The notes under the pieces: model-generated
Database searches by the model: none
What the model saw: only the letters and a program-made list of their open reading frames with translations
Told to the model about the DNA's origin: nothing
Position numbers and translations under genes: made by a program
Assembly: GCA_015522635.1 (NCBI GenBank)
Contig: WALW01000007.1
Location: 124,001-188,000, forward strand
Direction: 5' to 3'
Length of the DNA stretch: 64,000 nucleotides
Source of the DNA: Candidatus Tiamatella incendiivivens
Lineage (GTDB): Archaea > Thermoproteota > Thermoprotei_A > Sulfolobales > Acidilobaceae
Shown: piece after piece, positions 7,892 to 17,821 of the stretch
Numbering within the stretch: the stretch's first letter is position 1
How the letters are laid out: each line of letters opens with the position of its first letter

Positions 7892-8860
7892 ATGATCGCT
7901 CATCCTAGGAGAGTGCAAAAGCTCGGGACGAGTAGCCTCGTATTAGCCTTGCCGAAAGAATGGGTTAAGAAGCAAGGAATAGACAAGGGGGACGTATTAT
8001 ATGTGGTTGAGGAAGGCGAGTCCCTTAGAATTATAAAGCCAATAGAAGAAAAGGTAAGTGAGCCACCAGCACTGGAAGCTTACAAACTTAAGGATTCCAC
8101 ACTAGTGTCAATAGCAGCCAACTGCCTCTACATCCTAGGCTATAATGATTACATGATAGACCTAAAGAATCTGCCGGCAGAAGTCCAATTACTGCTTAAG
8201 AGGCATGCTTCAAGGCTAATAGGAATAGAGTTCTCATACGTTGACAAGGATAAGATTAGGGTAAAGAATATTATGAATATGGAAACCATAAATCCATATA
8301 CAAGTATAAAAAGCATGGGTATATCTGTTTCACAAATATTCGAAATCCTATCGAAGGCAACAAAAGGCGAATGGGATATTCTATCTTTAACAGATGAGCT
8401 CAGAGAGGAGATATTCAGGTTGCAACACCTAATAGTTAAATATCTCAGCTCAAGAATGTTGCCTGGAACAGATGATAGCAGAACGTATAGCTTACTTCTA
8501 GGAACGAGTCTTCTAGGGATAATTTCAGAAGACTCCTATAACGTGACGAAGGTGCTTATGATGAGAAAGGAAACTCCCGGTAGGGATGTTCTTGCGATAA
8601 TTGATAGACTAACAGCAATTATGCCACAAGTATCTTCAAATTTAACAAACCCTAGTATATCTAGGTCTAAGGAGCTCATAAAAGAAACATCTAATATAAG
8701 GCAGAAGTTAAATAAGGTAGTTCTGGAAACGAATACAGTTATAGATGCTATTCTAGCACAATTTCTATTGACAGTTGTAAGCATACTATGGATAGTATCA
8801 ACAATATCCGTATGCAATTCTTTGGCATGCGAAGATATCTGGAGAAAGAAGGAAGGGTGA
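7892..8860 (+). CDS. AbrB/SpoVT-domain regulator with PhoU-like helical domain
   Basis: Residues 5-50 are a SpoVT/AbrB swapped-hairpin DNA-binding domain (RRVQKLGTSSLVLALPKEWVKKQGIDKGDVL). The rest is largely helical and resembles the PhoU-like half of archaeal phosphate-uptake regulators. Such proteins are usually annotated PhoU, but no pst genes are nearby, so the phosphate link is not supported here. It is divergent from the heme operon across an AT-rich gap with an inverted repeat. GGTG lies 7 nt before the ATG. The next gene starts 9 nt after its stop. Confidence 0.75.
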   Translation: MIAHPRRVQKLGTSSLVLALPKEWVKKQGIDKGDVLYVVEEGESLRIIKPIEEKVSEPPALEAYKLKDSTLVSIAANCLYILGYNDYMIDLKNLPAEVQLLLKRHASRLIGIEFSYVDKDKIRVKNIMNMETINPYTSIKSMGISVSQIFEILSKATKGEWDILSLTDELREEIFRLQHLIVKYLSSRMLPGTDDSRTYSLLLGTSLLGIISEDSYNVTKVLMMRKETPGRDVLAIIDRLTAIMPQVSSNLTNPSISRSKELIKETSNIRQKLNKVVLETNTVIDAILAQFLLTVVSILWIVSTISVCNSLACEDIWRKKEG

Positions 8861-8869
8861 ACTATTAGT

Positions 8870-9973
8870 TTGAAGAACATTGCCGTCGTTGGCCTCGGCA
8901 ATATAGGCCTGCGCACTCTTTGGAGGCTTAATAAGCTAGGCTATAAGGCTGTTGGCCTCGACTCGTCTTCATTATCTGTTAAAAAAGCAATGGAGCTAGG
9001 ATTGAAGGCAATTCTAGGGGACGCGTCTAATCCTTCTGCAATTAGTGACGCAATGGGATTTAACGTTGATGTTGTAGTTACAGCTCTACCAGGAAGCATG
9101 GCTTATGAAATAGTTAAAGGAATATTAAACCACGGATATAATATGGTAGATGTGTCCTTCTTCCCTCAAGACCCTTTGGAATTGCGTGAAATAGTAAGGG
9201 GAAAGAACTCGACTGTTGTAATTGACACAGGGATTGCACCCGGGTACTCTAACTTCCTCATAGGCAGAGCTATACGAGTGATTAAAGCAACTAAAGCTCA
9301 CATATATGTAGGGGGATTATCAGGAGAACCCCATCCGCCTCTCGGAATAGCAGCAACATGGAGTACATATGACCTATTAGAGGAGTATATAAGACCTGCA
9401 AGGCTAATAGTAGATGGAAAAACTGTAAGCATTAACCCATTGGAAGCGGGAATATCGTACCTGGACTTCCCGGGGACAGGTAGGCTTGAAGCATTTCCTA
9501 CTGATGGGCTTAGAACACTTCTATACAGCTACCCATATATGAGTGAATTAGCCGAGTATACCTTGAGGAGACCAGGGCATATAGATTTCATCAAGTCCTT
9601 AGCTAAACTGGGTTTCCTAGAAGATTCACCATTAAAGCTTACAGGATGCACTATATCCCCGAGGGAATGCCTAGCAAGAATGATCGAGAAGGGTGTCTCT
9701 AATATTGCGGATGTTGTAGTTATGAGCGTTGAGGCAGAAGGTGAAGATGGCCTCTATAGAGCATTCCTAAAAGTTAAACCTGAAAACGACTGGTCTGCGA
9801 TGGCCAGAGCTACAGCAGCTTTCCAAGTAGCTGTCACCCGTTTATTAGTTGAACATGGTTTACCTAAAGGCCTATTGTTCCCTGAAAACCTGGGAGAAAA
9901 TGCAAGCTTAGCGGGTATACTGGAAACATATTTAAATGAAGAGGAATTGACGCCGCTAGAGGCTTGGAGCTGA
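8870..9973 (+). CDS. Saccharopine dehydrogenase-like NAD(P) oxidoreductase
   Basis: An N-terminal Rossmann fold (VVGLGNIGLRTLWRLNKLGYKAVGLD, shown by GLGNIG at residues 7-12) is followed by the VDVVVTALPG strand and IDTGIAPGYSNFLIGRA, typical of saccharopine/lysine-6-dehydrogenase-like enzymes. The substrate cannot be read from sequence; amino-acid dehydrogenation is the best general guess. The TTG start follows GGTGA, which overlaps the end of the upstream regulator gene, so the two are probably co-transcribed. Length of 367 residues is normal for the family. Confidence 0.8.
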   Translation: MKNIAVVGLGNIGLRTLWRLNKLGYKAVGLDSSSLSVKKAMELGLKAILGDASNPSAISDAMGFNVDVVVTALPGSMAYEIVKGILNHGYNMVDVSFFPQDPLELREIVRGKNSTVVIDTGIAPGYSNFLIGRAIRVIKATKAHIYVGGLSGEPHPPLGIAATWSTYDLLEEYIRPARLIVDGKTVSINPLEAGISYLDFPGTGRLEAFPTDGLRTLLYSYPYMSELAEYTLRRPGHIDFIKSLAKLGFLEDSPLKLTGCTISPRECLARMIEKGVSNIADVVVMSVEAEGEDGLYRAFLKVKPENDWSAMARATAAFQVAVTRLLVEHGLPKGLLFPENLGENASLAGILETYLNEEELTPLEAWS

Positions 9974-10028
9974 ACGTCCGACCAGCTATAAAGGGTTAGC
10001 TGTTTACCTGGTTATTGGTGGAGAATTA

Positions 10029-10526
10029 TTGGTGCAATTCTTACAGCTAGATCTAGGGATGATAGAAGAGAATATCGTGTTGGTAGCTGGAGTAATTATA
10101 GGAATATACTTACTCCTCCTTATATTAGCCTTAAGGAAGCCGGGTGCACGCATTCCTCTTTACCGCCTATCCGTGATATTAATTATAGTTGGCTTTGTGG
10201 CAATTAACTTCCTTATGCAACTACCGAAAGTCATAGTTGCTGAAAACCTGACTTATGCAACACTATTCACTATATCACTAGTCTTCAGCGACGGTAAAGG
10301 AGGCAAGCTTCTCTCTATGCTTCTCTCTATGTTTATAGCCGGAAGGATATCGAGGAGTATATTAACACCTAGAGGAAGCATTATGCCTCTCACAGTTAAC
10401 CATATCCTCTTAGAAGTCCACTTAATATTCATAGGTATAATTTCATGGGTACTCCTATCTATGCCTAGAAACACATGGGAGATCCTAGAAAAAGAATTCG
10501 CAGAGCCACCGCCAGATTCTGTCTAA
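10029..10526 (+). CDS. Small integral membrane protein, unknown
   Basis: 165 residues with about four hydrophobic helices (residues 14-34, 46-64, 75-100 and 120-145) and a short charged C-terminus. No family recognised. GGTGGAG precedes the TTG/GTG start. It converges with the membrane protein at 10523 with a 4-nt stop-codon overlap. A membrane role is supported only by hydrophobicity. Confidence 0.65.
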   Translation: MVQFLQLDLGMIEENIVLVAGVIIGIYLLLLILALRKPGARIPLYRLSVILIIVGFVAINFLMQLPKVIVAENLTYATLFTISLVFSDGKGGKLLSMLLSMFIAGRISRSILTPRGSIMPLTVNHILLEVHLIFIGIISWVLLSMPRNTWEILEKEFAEPPPDSV

Positions 10527-11668
10527 GGAGACTCGGTTATCTGCACACAGGGACCAGCCCCTCGTTCTACCAAGGTTACATTCATTAATGGATGTACTTC
10601 AGCCCACATACCATGGTCAGTATCCACTACAAGTGGACCGGACACTACTAGTTTATCACCCTCACAGACCTTACCGCTTAAGGCATTGTAAAGTAACCGG
10701 CTTCTATCGTGTGGCTGTATCTCTACGTGAATATGGCTATAACGTAGTACTATACTCCCTCCACTTAGAACCGCCGATTCATTCAGATGATTCAAGTCGA
10801 AGCAATAATCGCCATCCTCAAACATTTTTGGAATATTCGCTACTGTTCCCTCAAGTGTAACACAGCTTTCGGCTATCCGGAGTCTTTCAGGGTCATGAGT
10901 ATATTTGAAGACGTTTTGCGTGGTTCCGCAGGGAGTGTTCTGTATACTCCACCTATTACTCGTCCAGCTGGATGGTTTAAATGGGTAGGAAAGGATACTA
11001 GCGTTTACACCGATCGTCCCTATTGCTGGTACCGCTACCAGTATCACTAGTATGAGACTAGCTATGGAGGTAGCTTTATGATGACTAGAGAAGAATGGTA
11101 TAACAGTAGCTAATAGTGAAAGGACTCCGATAGGTGAGAGATAAAATACTGTCGAGAGAAGGAATACTATTACCCCTAATGCACTTGCAACACCAGCTAG
11201 GACTCCTTTCTCAATCCATGCTTTGACGCTTAATGCTGTTGCAACGCCCGTCACTATTCCGAAGACGCTTAGAGCTGTATGTATCCCGTCATTCCCATAG
11301 TAGAGTACACCAATGATGGTTGCGAACACTCCATCAAACCCACCTGCCACTATTCCCATGCAAGTATAACCGCATCTCTCTTTAGTATAGCTTGATAGAT
11401 ACGCCTCTATGCTCCTCAGGATAAGGCTCAGATATGCTACTAGTGGGAAAATAGCGTGTGTTTCAATAAGGATTGGAGTCGCTATAATGCTAGATATCAG
11501 GATCGCCAAAAAGGATTCAGCAGGTGATAATAATGCTGCAGCGATCACCACTGCTGCTATTTGAGGCCCGTATCCTTGGAATAAGCTTGGTGCATTAACC
11601 ATTATCGAGAAGCCTATGATTCCAGTTACTATTGAAATTATCCACTGTTTCCATCCAGTGAAATGCAA
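10523..11668 (-). CDS. Multi-spanning membrane protein with exported C-terminal OB-like domain
   Basis: Residues 1-225 form about seven or eight hydrophobic helices. The remaining 155 residues are soluble and contain CVTLEGTVANIPKMFEDGDYCF, an internal HIHVEIQP and GPLVVDTDHGMWAEVHPL. The last motif recalls a small beta-rich (OB-like) domain seen in many secreted proteins, in which a D-H-G-x-x-E-x-H-P string closes the fold. Four cysteines in this part could form disulfides outside the cell. GGTGG precedes the TTG start. No function is evident; it lies 20 nt downstream of the M55 peptidase gene on the same strand. Confidence 0.65.
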   Translation of the reverse strand: MHFTGWKQWIISIVTGIIGFSIMVNAPSLFQGYGPQIAAVVIAAALLSPAESFLAILISSIIATPILIETHAIFPLVAYLSLILRSIEAYLSSYTKERCGYTCMGIVAGGFDGVFATIIGVLYYGNDGIHTALSVFGIVTGVATALSVKAWIEKGVLAGVASALGVIVFLLSTVFYLSPIGVLSLLATVIPFFSSHHKATSIASLILVILVAVPAIGTIGVNASILSYPFKPSSWTSNRWSIQNTPCGTTQNVFKYTHDPERLRIAESCVTLEGTVANIPKMFEDGDYCFDLNHLNESAVLSGGSIVLRYSHIHVEIQPHDRSRLLYNALSGKVCEGDKLVVSGPLVVDTDHGMWAEVHPLMNVTLVERGAGPCVQITESP

Positions 11669-11688
11669 TTAATACCACCCGATCAAGC

Positions 11689-12543
11689 CTATGCCCTCAT
11701 GCCTTGCATTAAATATGCAGCCGAAGAACCGATCCATGCGACTAGTTCAACAAACCTAAGCGCGTCCTCACTGGACTTTGCTTTATATGAAAGTCTATAG
11801 CCGTCGACTCGTACTGCACCAGGAATCATCTCTGCCATATCTGCGAAAATAGGTTCTTTGACCCATAACTCGACATTAATTGGGGGGTTCCACGTTATGG
11901 GGGAGATCTTACCATCATTAAACTTTTCTAGTGACGTGCTAATGGCTTTCCAAACAGCTGACTCTATCCTGGCCTTATCTTGATACCATGCAGCTAATCT
12001 ACCAGCACCTTCCTTTAAAGCTAAGAAAACTATATCCCTAGAGATGCTCTCAACTTGATTCCTAAGTTTCTCGTCTCCAGCAACCATAATCACTGGAACA
12101 CCTTTCTCCCCTGCATAAAGAGCATTCAATAGGAACTCGCTTGCATGAATGCCATTGAGTTCGACTTTATGAATAGTCCTTGAGCTATATGTGTGGTCCA
12201 AGAAGCCTCCTCTTGTTCCAGCGGCTGAATGATATCCTATGAACAATGATACATCAGCTTTTTCCACCCCTAAAACCATGCTATAAGGCCTAGGATAGCC
12301 TTGAAGTAATGTAACTCCTTCTCTAACCTTCATATAATCAATATTTCCCATGTATCCGTGGCTGTCTGCCATAAAAACCTCGTCACATCCGTTAGCCAGT
12401 AGGGCTTCGGAAACAAGGTTAGCCATCCATGTCATAATTTCTCTTGCATCACGATACAACGGGTATGCAGGACCTACTTGGGATAAACCATTAATCCCGG
12501 GGAGGCCTTCCAAGTCTATAGAAAGGTAGGCTTTCAATTTCAA
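11689..12543 (-). CDS. M55 family D-aminopeptidase (DppA-like)
   Basis: Zinc-dependent peptidase family that releases N-terminal D-amino acids. The motif SIDLEG (D10, E12), DSHGYMGN (H62), FIGYHSAAG (H105), FLDHTYS (H117) and NGIHASEF (E136) reproduce the metal-binding and catalytic residues of DppA in order. The 284-residue length is typical. In archaea the physiological substrate is unknown. It is divergent from the aminotransferase at 12617, with a shared 73-bp promoter gap. Confidence 0.88.
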   Translation of the reverse strand: MKLKAYLSIDLEGLPGINGLSQVGPAYPLYRDAREIMTWMANLVSEALLANGCDEVFMADSHGYMGNIDYMKVREGVTLLQGYPRPYSMVLGVEKADVSLFIGYHSAAGTRGGFLDHTYSSRTIHKVELNGIHASEFLLNALYAGEKGVPVIMVAGDEKLRNQVESISRDIVFLALKEGAGRLAAWYQDKARIESAVWKAISTSLEKFNDGKISPITWNPPINVELWVKEPIFADMAEMIPGAVRVDGYRLSYKAKSSEDALRFVELVAWIGSSAAYLMQGMRA

Positions 12544-12616
12544 TCGCCCAGCTAATAATTAATTGAGTCCGAAGCAATAAAAACAGCAATCACATTTATA
12601 TGAGTATCTGAGGTAC

Positions 12617-13765
12617 TTGTTTAAAACTACTTTGATGAAAAAATCCAGTAGGTGCATGCAATTGCGGATACCAATTTCCAAACCCTTTCTAGGTCGAGAT
12701 GAAGAAGAGGCTGTTAGAAAAGTGATTGAAACTGGAATACTGACTCATGGCCCTGAAGTAGAGAAATTCGAGATGGAATTTGCTGAATATTTAGGTGTTA
12801 AACACGTTATTGCGGTTTCGAATGGCACAGTAGCCCTAGATGTTGCCCTGAAAGCTGCCGGAATAAAGAACGGAGACGAAGTTATCACAACACCGTTCAC
12901 GTTTATAGCAACAGCAAATGCTGTTCTTTATCAGCGTGCGAAACCCATATTCGCAGATATAAAATACGATACATACACTATCGACCCCGACAGCGTCCTG
13001 GAACTAGTAAACAATAAAACGAAGGCAATATTGGTGGTTCACCTGTATGGGCACCCCGTTGATATCGATCCGATAAGAGAAATAGCAGAAGATCACAAGC
13101 TCCTTATTATAGAAGATGCGGCTCAAGCACATGGAAGCATGTATAAAGGAAGAAAAGTCGGGTCTATAGGCGATGTTGGGGCTTTCAGTTTCTACCCCAC
13201 TAAAAATATGACTACTGGAGAGGGAGGGGCTGTAACAACTGATAACGATGAAATAGCTAGGAAAGCTAGATTAATCAGGAATCATGGGCAGGAAAAGAAA
13301 TACTATCATACCGTTCTAGGCTATAATTATAGGATGACAAGTATAGGCGCTGCCATAGGGCGTGTACAGCTCAGGAAACTGGATAATATGAATGAAGCTA
13401 GAAGGAAGAATGCGGATATGTTAAACAGAATAATAAAAAATATATCAGGCTTCGAGCCTCCGATAGAGAGCGAATGGGCGTACCACGTTTACCACCAATA
13501 TGTTATCAGAGTTAAGAGCAGTTGCCGTTACAGTAGAAATAGGCTAAAGGAGTTACTCGAGGAAAAAGGGATTGGTACAAATATTCATTACCCGCTAACG
13601 ATCCCGGAGCAACCTTTATACAGAAACTTAGGAATAGGATGCATCAAGCCTTGCGAGAATGCTGTAAATGCTGCTAAAGAAGTTCTTAGCTTACCAGTCC
13701 ACCCGCTGGTAAGTCCTGAGGATATAGAATATATAAGGAGAGTTTTAGGAGAATTATGTGGATAA
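12617..13765 (+). CDS. DegT/DnrJ/EryC1/StrS family sugar aminotransferase
   Basis: PLP-dependent aminotransferase acting on keto-sugar nucleotides. Seen: ISKPFLGRDEEEAV at the N-terminus, SNGTVALDVALKAAG, TTPFTFIATANAV, IIEDAAQAHGS, and the lysine loop FSFYPTKNMTTGEGGAV holding the Schiff-base lysine. The start is ambiguous: TTG at 12617, ATG at 12635, or ATG at 12656; the last gives the usual N-terminus. It converges with a Gfo/Idh oxidoreductase (12-nt overlap). The pair is typical of amino-sugar nucleotide synthesis for surface glycans, though no other sugar genes are adjacent. Confidence 0.9.
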   Translation: MFKTTLMKKSSRCMQLRIPISKPFLGRDEEEAVRKVIETGILTHGPEVEKFEMEFAEYLGVKHVIAVSNGTVALDVALKAAGIKNGDEVITTPFTFIATANAVLYQRAKPIFADIKYDTYTIDPDSVLELVNNKTKAILVVHLYGHPVDIDPIREIAEDHKLLIIEDAAQAHGSMYKGRKVGSIGDVGAFSFYPTKNMTTGEGGAVTTDNDEIARKARLIRNHGQEKKYYHTVLGYNYRMTSIGAAIGRVQLRKLDNMNEARRKNADMLNRIIKNISGFEPPIESEWAYHVYHQYVIRVKSSCRYSRNRLKELLEEKGIGTNIHYPLTIPEQPLYRNLGIGCIKPCENAVNAAKEVLSLPVHPLVSPEDIEYIRRVLGELCG

Positions 13766-14803
13766 CTCATTGATATAGCTAATATATCCTCTAAGCCCCT
13801 TATCTAAATACTGTTTCAGATTCTCATAGCCAGAAGACTCCTCTAATATTATTTCTCTATTTAACTCAGTTGACTCAAGTATTTTATCACATAAGTATAT
13901 GGAAACTATTGCTTGGTAAACATCTACGGGCGGCTCCCTCTTTTCTATGTATCGTTTAACAGTCTCCAAGTCCTCCAAGTAGAGTGGTTCCTCCTTTCTA
14001 ACACTAACATTAATCTCCTCATCACCTCTGTAAACCTTTAATTCCTGCTTCATGTAGTCTAGGAATACTACTCCTTTTGTTGTTGTTAAATACATAATTC
14101 TAAGCTTAAACGGAGTTATCCTGTTAACCTCAATGCTTGCAAATCCTTCGTCAGCATAACTAAATATGCCAAGACTATGGTCTGTTAACCCAGACACTAA
14201 TCCTTTAATGGTATACCCACGGATTCTAACGGGGAGGCTCTTAAATATAGTTAGAGCATTATCAGTCTCATGCACACCTAAATCATATACAACATCGACA
14301 TCCGCTACCCTAGGAGTATACGGACCGACTCTTCTTGCAAGGTAAGTTAGAACTTTCCCGAGTTCACCTTTACTCAAACGTGTATGGAATGATTTAACAG
14401 CCGGATTAAACCGTTCTATATGACCTACGCTAACCCATAAACCCGTATCTTCAACAATATCGGCAAGCCTTATAGAGGACGAAGTAGCGTTCGTCAATGG
14501 CTTCTCGATCAGGAATCCATTCACACCTTTATCTACTAGTTCCTCAAATACTTGCATATGTAATGTAGTTGGAACAGCTATAACAGCAAAGTTAACAACA
14601 CCCTTTTCTATTTCACTCACGCTTCTAACAGGTTCCCCCCCGAATTTCTTGGATGCTAGTACTGCTTTATCATAATATGTATCGGCAATATAGGACAGTT
14701 CTATGGATCCAGGAATTTCCTCACTTATTCTTTTAAGAACGCGAGCATGTGCTCTACCCATAAAGCCAGCTCCAACAATAACGACTCTTATAGTATTCTT
14801 CAA
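13754..14803 (-). CDS. Gfo/Idh/MocA family NAD(P) oxidoreductase
   Basis: The N-terminal Rossmann motif VIVGAGFMGRAHARVL, the EKPLTN motif at about residues 99-104 (with the conserved lysine) and GVHETD in the C-terminal domain identify the family. It probably oxidises a sugar or sugar nucleotide. Pairing with the convergent DegT aminotransferase recalls WlbA/WlbE-like 3-keto then 3-amino sugar chemistry, but that assignment is inference. The TTG start is preceded by GGCGGTTGA. Confidence 0.88.
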   Translation of the reverse strand: MKNTIRVVIVGAGFMGRAHARVLKRISEEIPGSIELSYIADTYYDKAVLASKKFGGEPVRSVSEIEKGVVNFAVIAVPTTLHMQVFEELVDKGVNGFLIEKPLTNATSSSIRLADIVEDTGLWVSVGHIERFNPAVKSFHTRLSKGELGKVLTYLARRVGPYTPRVADVDVVYDLGVHETDNALTIFKSLPVRIRGYTIKGLVSGLTDHSLGIFSYADEGFASIEVNRITPFKLRIMYLTTTKGVVFLDYMKQELKVYRGDEEINVSVRKEEPLYLEDLETVKRYIEKREPPVDVYQAIVSIYLCDKILESTELNREIILEESSGYENLKQYLDKGLRGYISYINELST

Positions 14804-14860
14804 TTCAACCGCCTATATAGAATCTGGTATCGAGATGGGTTAAATTAATCAATCTATTTC

Positions 14861-15373
14861 TCAGAGCGACCTTAGTGCAAATCCCATATACTCTCCTAAA
14901 TCCGAAGAGCTTTTAACAGCTCCAAGTATATCTTGAGGGTTTATACCTGTCGAGATTAGTCTCCATGTGATATCCAGAAATTTATGCTGATCCCATGACT
15001 CTGGGCCACATCCTCTCTTATAATAATAAAGGCGTAAAGCATTCTCCAGGGTATATCCTTGGAAGAGGATAAGGTAGGAAACAACAACAGTCCCTGTTCT
15101 ACCGCATCCAGCATAACAATGTACATATACTCTTTTTTTCTTTATAAGGTGGTTCAAATGGATTTTTTCAATTGCCTTACCAGCATTGTATACTGGTTCA
15201 ATGCTCAGGTTGTTGATAGGAATTACTTGACGTGGTGCTCCTCTAACATGACAGTTATTATCTAATGACACTACTAAGTCTACATTCACATCATACTTCC
15301 TTAGATCAATGCAACCCGGACCGGCTAAGAGTCTTTCAATTATCATTGCTGGCTTGTTCAAGTGTAGAGACAC
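14861..15373 (-). CDS. Dual-specificity / tyrosine phosphatase-like protein
   Basis: Cysteine-based phosphatase with the P-loop HCYAGCGRTG at residues 85-94 (C86 nucleophile, R92), that is CX5R followed by TG as in archaeal and atypical dual-specificity phosphatases. 170 residues, single domain, no membrane segment. Substrate could be phosphoprotein, inositol phosphate or a nucleotide. It lies downstream of the Liv importer but on its own, with a 67-bp gap. Confidence 0.85.
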   Translation of the reverse strand: MSLHLNKPAMIIERLLAGPGCIDLRKYDVNVDLVVSLDNNCHVRGAPRQVIPINNLSIEPVYNAGKAIEKIHLNHLIKKKRVYVHCYAGCGRTGTVVVSYLILFQGYTLENALRLYYYKRGCGPESWDQHKFLDITWRLISTGINPQDILGAVKSSSDLGEYMGFALRSL

Positions 15374-15440
15374 CTATCTGACGAGTGTAATGGGGATCAG
15401 TTAAAAGATAGATATTGGGGAAAAGAAGGAGAAGAGCTGT

Positions 15441-16772
15441 TCATATTATATAGACTATCCATATAGCAAGTATTATAAGGATTATAAGCCACATTAACAT
15501 CTCTTTTCTTCTTTCCTTTCTAAGGAACTTCTTACCGATATTCTTGGGATGTTCTTGTATTTTGCTATGCTCCAATCTCCACGATACATCAGCTAGTTCC
15601 TCGAAGTCTGTAGTCTTACTCATCTTTTCAGGCACGATACCTTCCGGTCTAGTGTAAAGTATTAGGAGCATTAATACGCCTAAGAGTATTTTATCTAATT
15701 GAGTTACGGCATCCAAGGGCATGTGAAACAGGTTACCTATTGTTACTTGATAGACATTGATTAATCTCACACCTAACCATATGACAACAACACCTATAAC
15801 GGTTCCAATGTTATTACCCATTCCACCAACTATCATCATAGCCCAAGGGTAGAATGTATAGTATATTCTGTGGAAATTTAAGGCTTGCACAGTTTGGCTC
15901 TTTACTGCTACAAAGAAACCTCCTAATGCAGCCATTGCACTAGTGAATATTATTACTTTCTTCCGGATTGATACAATGTCTTTTCCGAAGGTTTCAGCGG
16001 CAAGCTCGTTATCCCTTACAGCTCTCATAAGCCTACCCATCGGACTGTTAGCTAGTCTCTCTGATAGCATAAATATTAGAATAGCAGCTATAATAGCAAA
16101 TGCTATCATGGTATTAGCCATCTTGGGTGTTGTTTTAAAAATAGCCAAATAATAGGGTACCCATAAACCCTGTGGTCCTAGTAGGCTAGGTGTTTGATAG
16201 AATATATTCATCACAGTGAGTTCGGAGAAGCTGAGGAGTAGTATTGCAAGATAGTCTTCTCTAAGCCTTAGAGCTGGATACGCAGCAATTAGGCCGAGTA
16301 CTCCTCCAATGGCAATAGCTCCGAGTAACGCCACAAGTAGCATGGCTAGACCTAGATATGGATGCATTAGGAGGTATTTATTCATTAGTTGAACGGTGAG
16401 AGTTGAGTAGCTGTGATCAAGGTATGCTGCTAATAGACTTGAGTGTGAACCTCCTGTTATTTTCAGAACCTCCTGCGTAGTTTCTGGGTATAAATGCTGT
16501 ATTGTAACAGCTGTAATATTCCCGCCTATACCGACTGCTGCCCATGCACCTATGAAAGCGAACACTGCCTTACCGAAGTTAGGTATATCGAAGAACCCGG
16601 CTTCCAGGTTAAGGCTGAGAGCAACTATAGTATATACAGCCATCAGGAAAAGCAGTTCAAGTAATGAATTAACTGTTGACCTTATACCGATGCCTATTGC
16701 TGATAAGATAACAAGGATTATTACAGTTATCCAGCCCCAAGAAACCCTAAACCCTTTTTCCCCTTCACTCAC
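15441..16772 (-). CDS. livM: Branched-chain amino-acid ABC transporter permease LivM
   Basis: Membrane permease of the HAAT-type ABC importer, about ten hydrophobic helices. LivM signatures seen: LSLNLEAGFFDIPNFGKAVF near residue 53, YPALRLREDYLAILLLSFSE, and RAVRDNELAAETFGKD (the coupling-helix EAA-like loop). The 443 residues exceed the bacterial length because of a charged C-terminal cytoplasmic tail ending in a further hydrophobic helix. It overlaps livH by 8 nt and is the last gene of livK-livG-livF-livH-livM. Confidence 0.92.
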   Translation of the reverse strand: MSEGEKGFRVSWGWITVIILVILSAIGIGIRSTVNSLLELLFLMAVYTIVALSLNLEAGFFDIPNFGKAVFAFIGAWAAVGIGGNITAVTIQHLYPETTQEVLKITGGSHSSLLAAYLDHSYSTLTVQLMNKYLLMHPYLGLAMLLVALLGAIAIGGVLGLIAAYPALRLREDYLAILLLSFSELTVMNIFYQTPSLLGPQGLWVPYYLAIFKTTPKMANTMIAFAIIAAILIFMLSERLANSPMGRLMRAVRDNELAAETFGKDIVSIRKKVIIFTSAMAALGGFFVAVKSQTVQALNFHRIYYTFYPWAMMIVGGMGNNIGTVIGVVVIWLGVRLINVYQVTIGNLFHMPLDAVTQLDKILLGVLMLLILYTRPEGIVPEKMSKTTDFEELADVSWRLEHSKIQEHPKNIGKKFLRKERRKEMLMWLIILIILAIWIVYII

Positions 16773-17820
16773 TTGTCTCCACCTCCTCTCCCTTCATTCC
16801 AAGGCTTTTTTCTCCTTTACCGCGAATTTTCCTCCACCATGCACCATAATTTACACCCCCCAATCCTTGTGGGAGGACTAATAATACGATTATAATTACA
16901 CCAAGACTGAAAACCTTCGGGTAATTGACTAACACAATGTTTTCAGGTCTATGATATATGCTGGAGAACATCCATGATAGGAAGTCCCCTGTATACTTGC
17001 TCCCAAGTAATTCGAAAATGCCTATGAGGAATCCACCTATGACTCCTCCGAAAATGCTTCCAAGCCCCCCTGCTATGCTTCCAGCGAATATACTGACTAT
17101 TAGTAGATTGCTAGTATTCGGGTTCACGGGAACATGGAAGGCTAGTATGACGCCAGCCATTCCTGCTAGTCCTCCAGCTATAATCCAGGCTACTATTTGC
17201 ACTAAATTCACATTTACTCCGACTACTTCAGCTAAATGAGGGTTCTCTATTGAGGCTCTCATAGCTGTACCAAACTTGGTGTATTTAAGGAAAGCCCAGA
17301 ATATTGTAGCAATGACGAATAGAATTATAGGACCTATAATTGCTGTTGCTAATATAGGTTGTCCGTGGATATTAATCGTGGGCTCATAGCTTAAAGGGTA
17401 TCTTGAAAGGGTGTCTAACCCTTCTCTACCGTATTCCGGCCTTTTGATACTAGCATAGATAGTGTATGATGCAAAAAGCATGAGATCCACAGCGAAAGTC
17501 GCTATCATCAGCCCAGTTATGGTATTCCCTTTATTAGCTAACGGCCTGAGGACGAATATGTACATTCCAACAGCGATAAGGGATCCTATGATGAAAGCTA
17601 GTGGGAAGCCGTAGAGGAAATAGTTGTATGTCAGCTTTTTATGGAATATTTTTACAAGCCAAAGCAAGCTATACATTCCGGCTACAGCGAAGTCTGCGTG
17701 AGCAAAATTCGGTACCTTTGTTGTTATATATGTAAGTGACAAACCTAAACTCAGGAATCCTAGGCTAGATGCGTAAGCAAGAGTTTCAAGTATTAGTCTG
17801 CTCACCACGAGAATTAACAC
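16765..17820 (-). CDS. livH: Branched-chain amino-acid ABC transporter permease LivH
   Basis: Second permease of the importer. The family strings SLGLSLTYITTKVPNFAHAD, MRASIENPHLAEVVGVNV and the glycine-rich SIAGGLGSIFGGVIGG are present. 351 residues with about eight hydrophobic helices and a basic cytoplasmic C-terminus. It begins 1 nt from livF and overlaps livM by 8 nt, so it is translated in a tightly coupled operon. Confidence 0.92.
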   Translation of the reverse strand: MLILVVSRLILETLAYASSLGFLSLGLSLTYITTKVPNFAHADFAVAGMYSLLWLVKIFHKKLTYNYFLYGFPLAFIIGSLIAVGMYIFVLRPLANKGNTITGLMIATFAVDLMLFASYTIYASIKRPEYGREGLDTLSRYPLSYEPTINIHGQPILATAIIGPIILFVIATIFWAFLKYTKFGTAMRASIENPHLAEVVGVNVNLVQIVAWIIAGGLAGMAGVILAFHVPVNPNTSNLLIVSIFAGSIAGGLGSIFGGVIGGFLIGIFELLGSKYTGDFLSWMFSSIYHRPENIVLVNYPKVFSLGVIIIVLLVLPQGLGGVNYGAWWRKIRGKGEKSLGMKGEEVETSE

Positions 17821-17821
17821 C

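Noticed and set aside
10588-11050. Two overlapping + strand open frames of about 90 codons
   Set aside because: They are antisense to the C-terminal domain of the membrane protein at 10523-11668, which has family-like motifs; no start signals.
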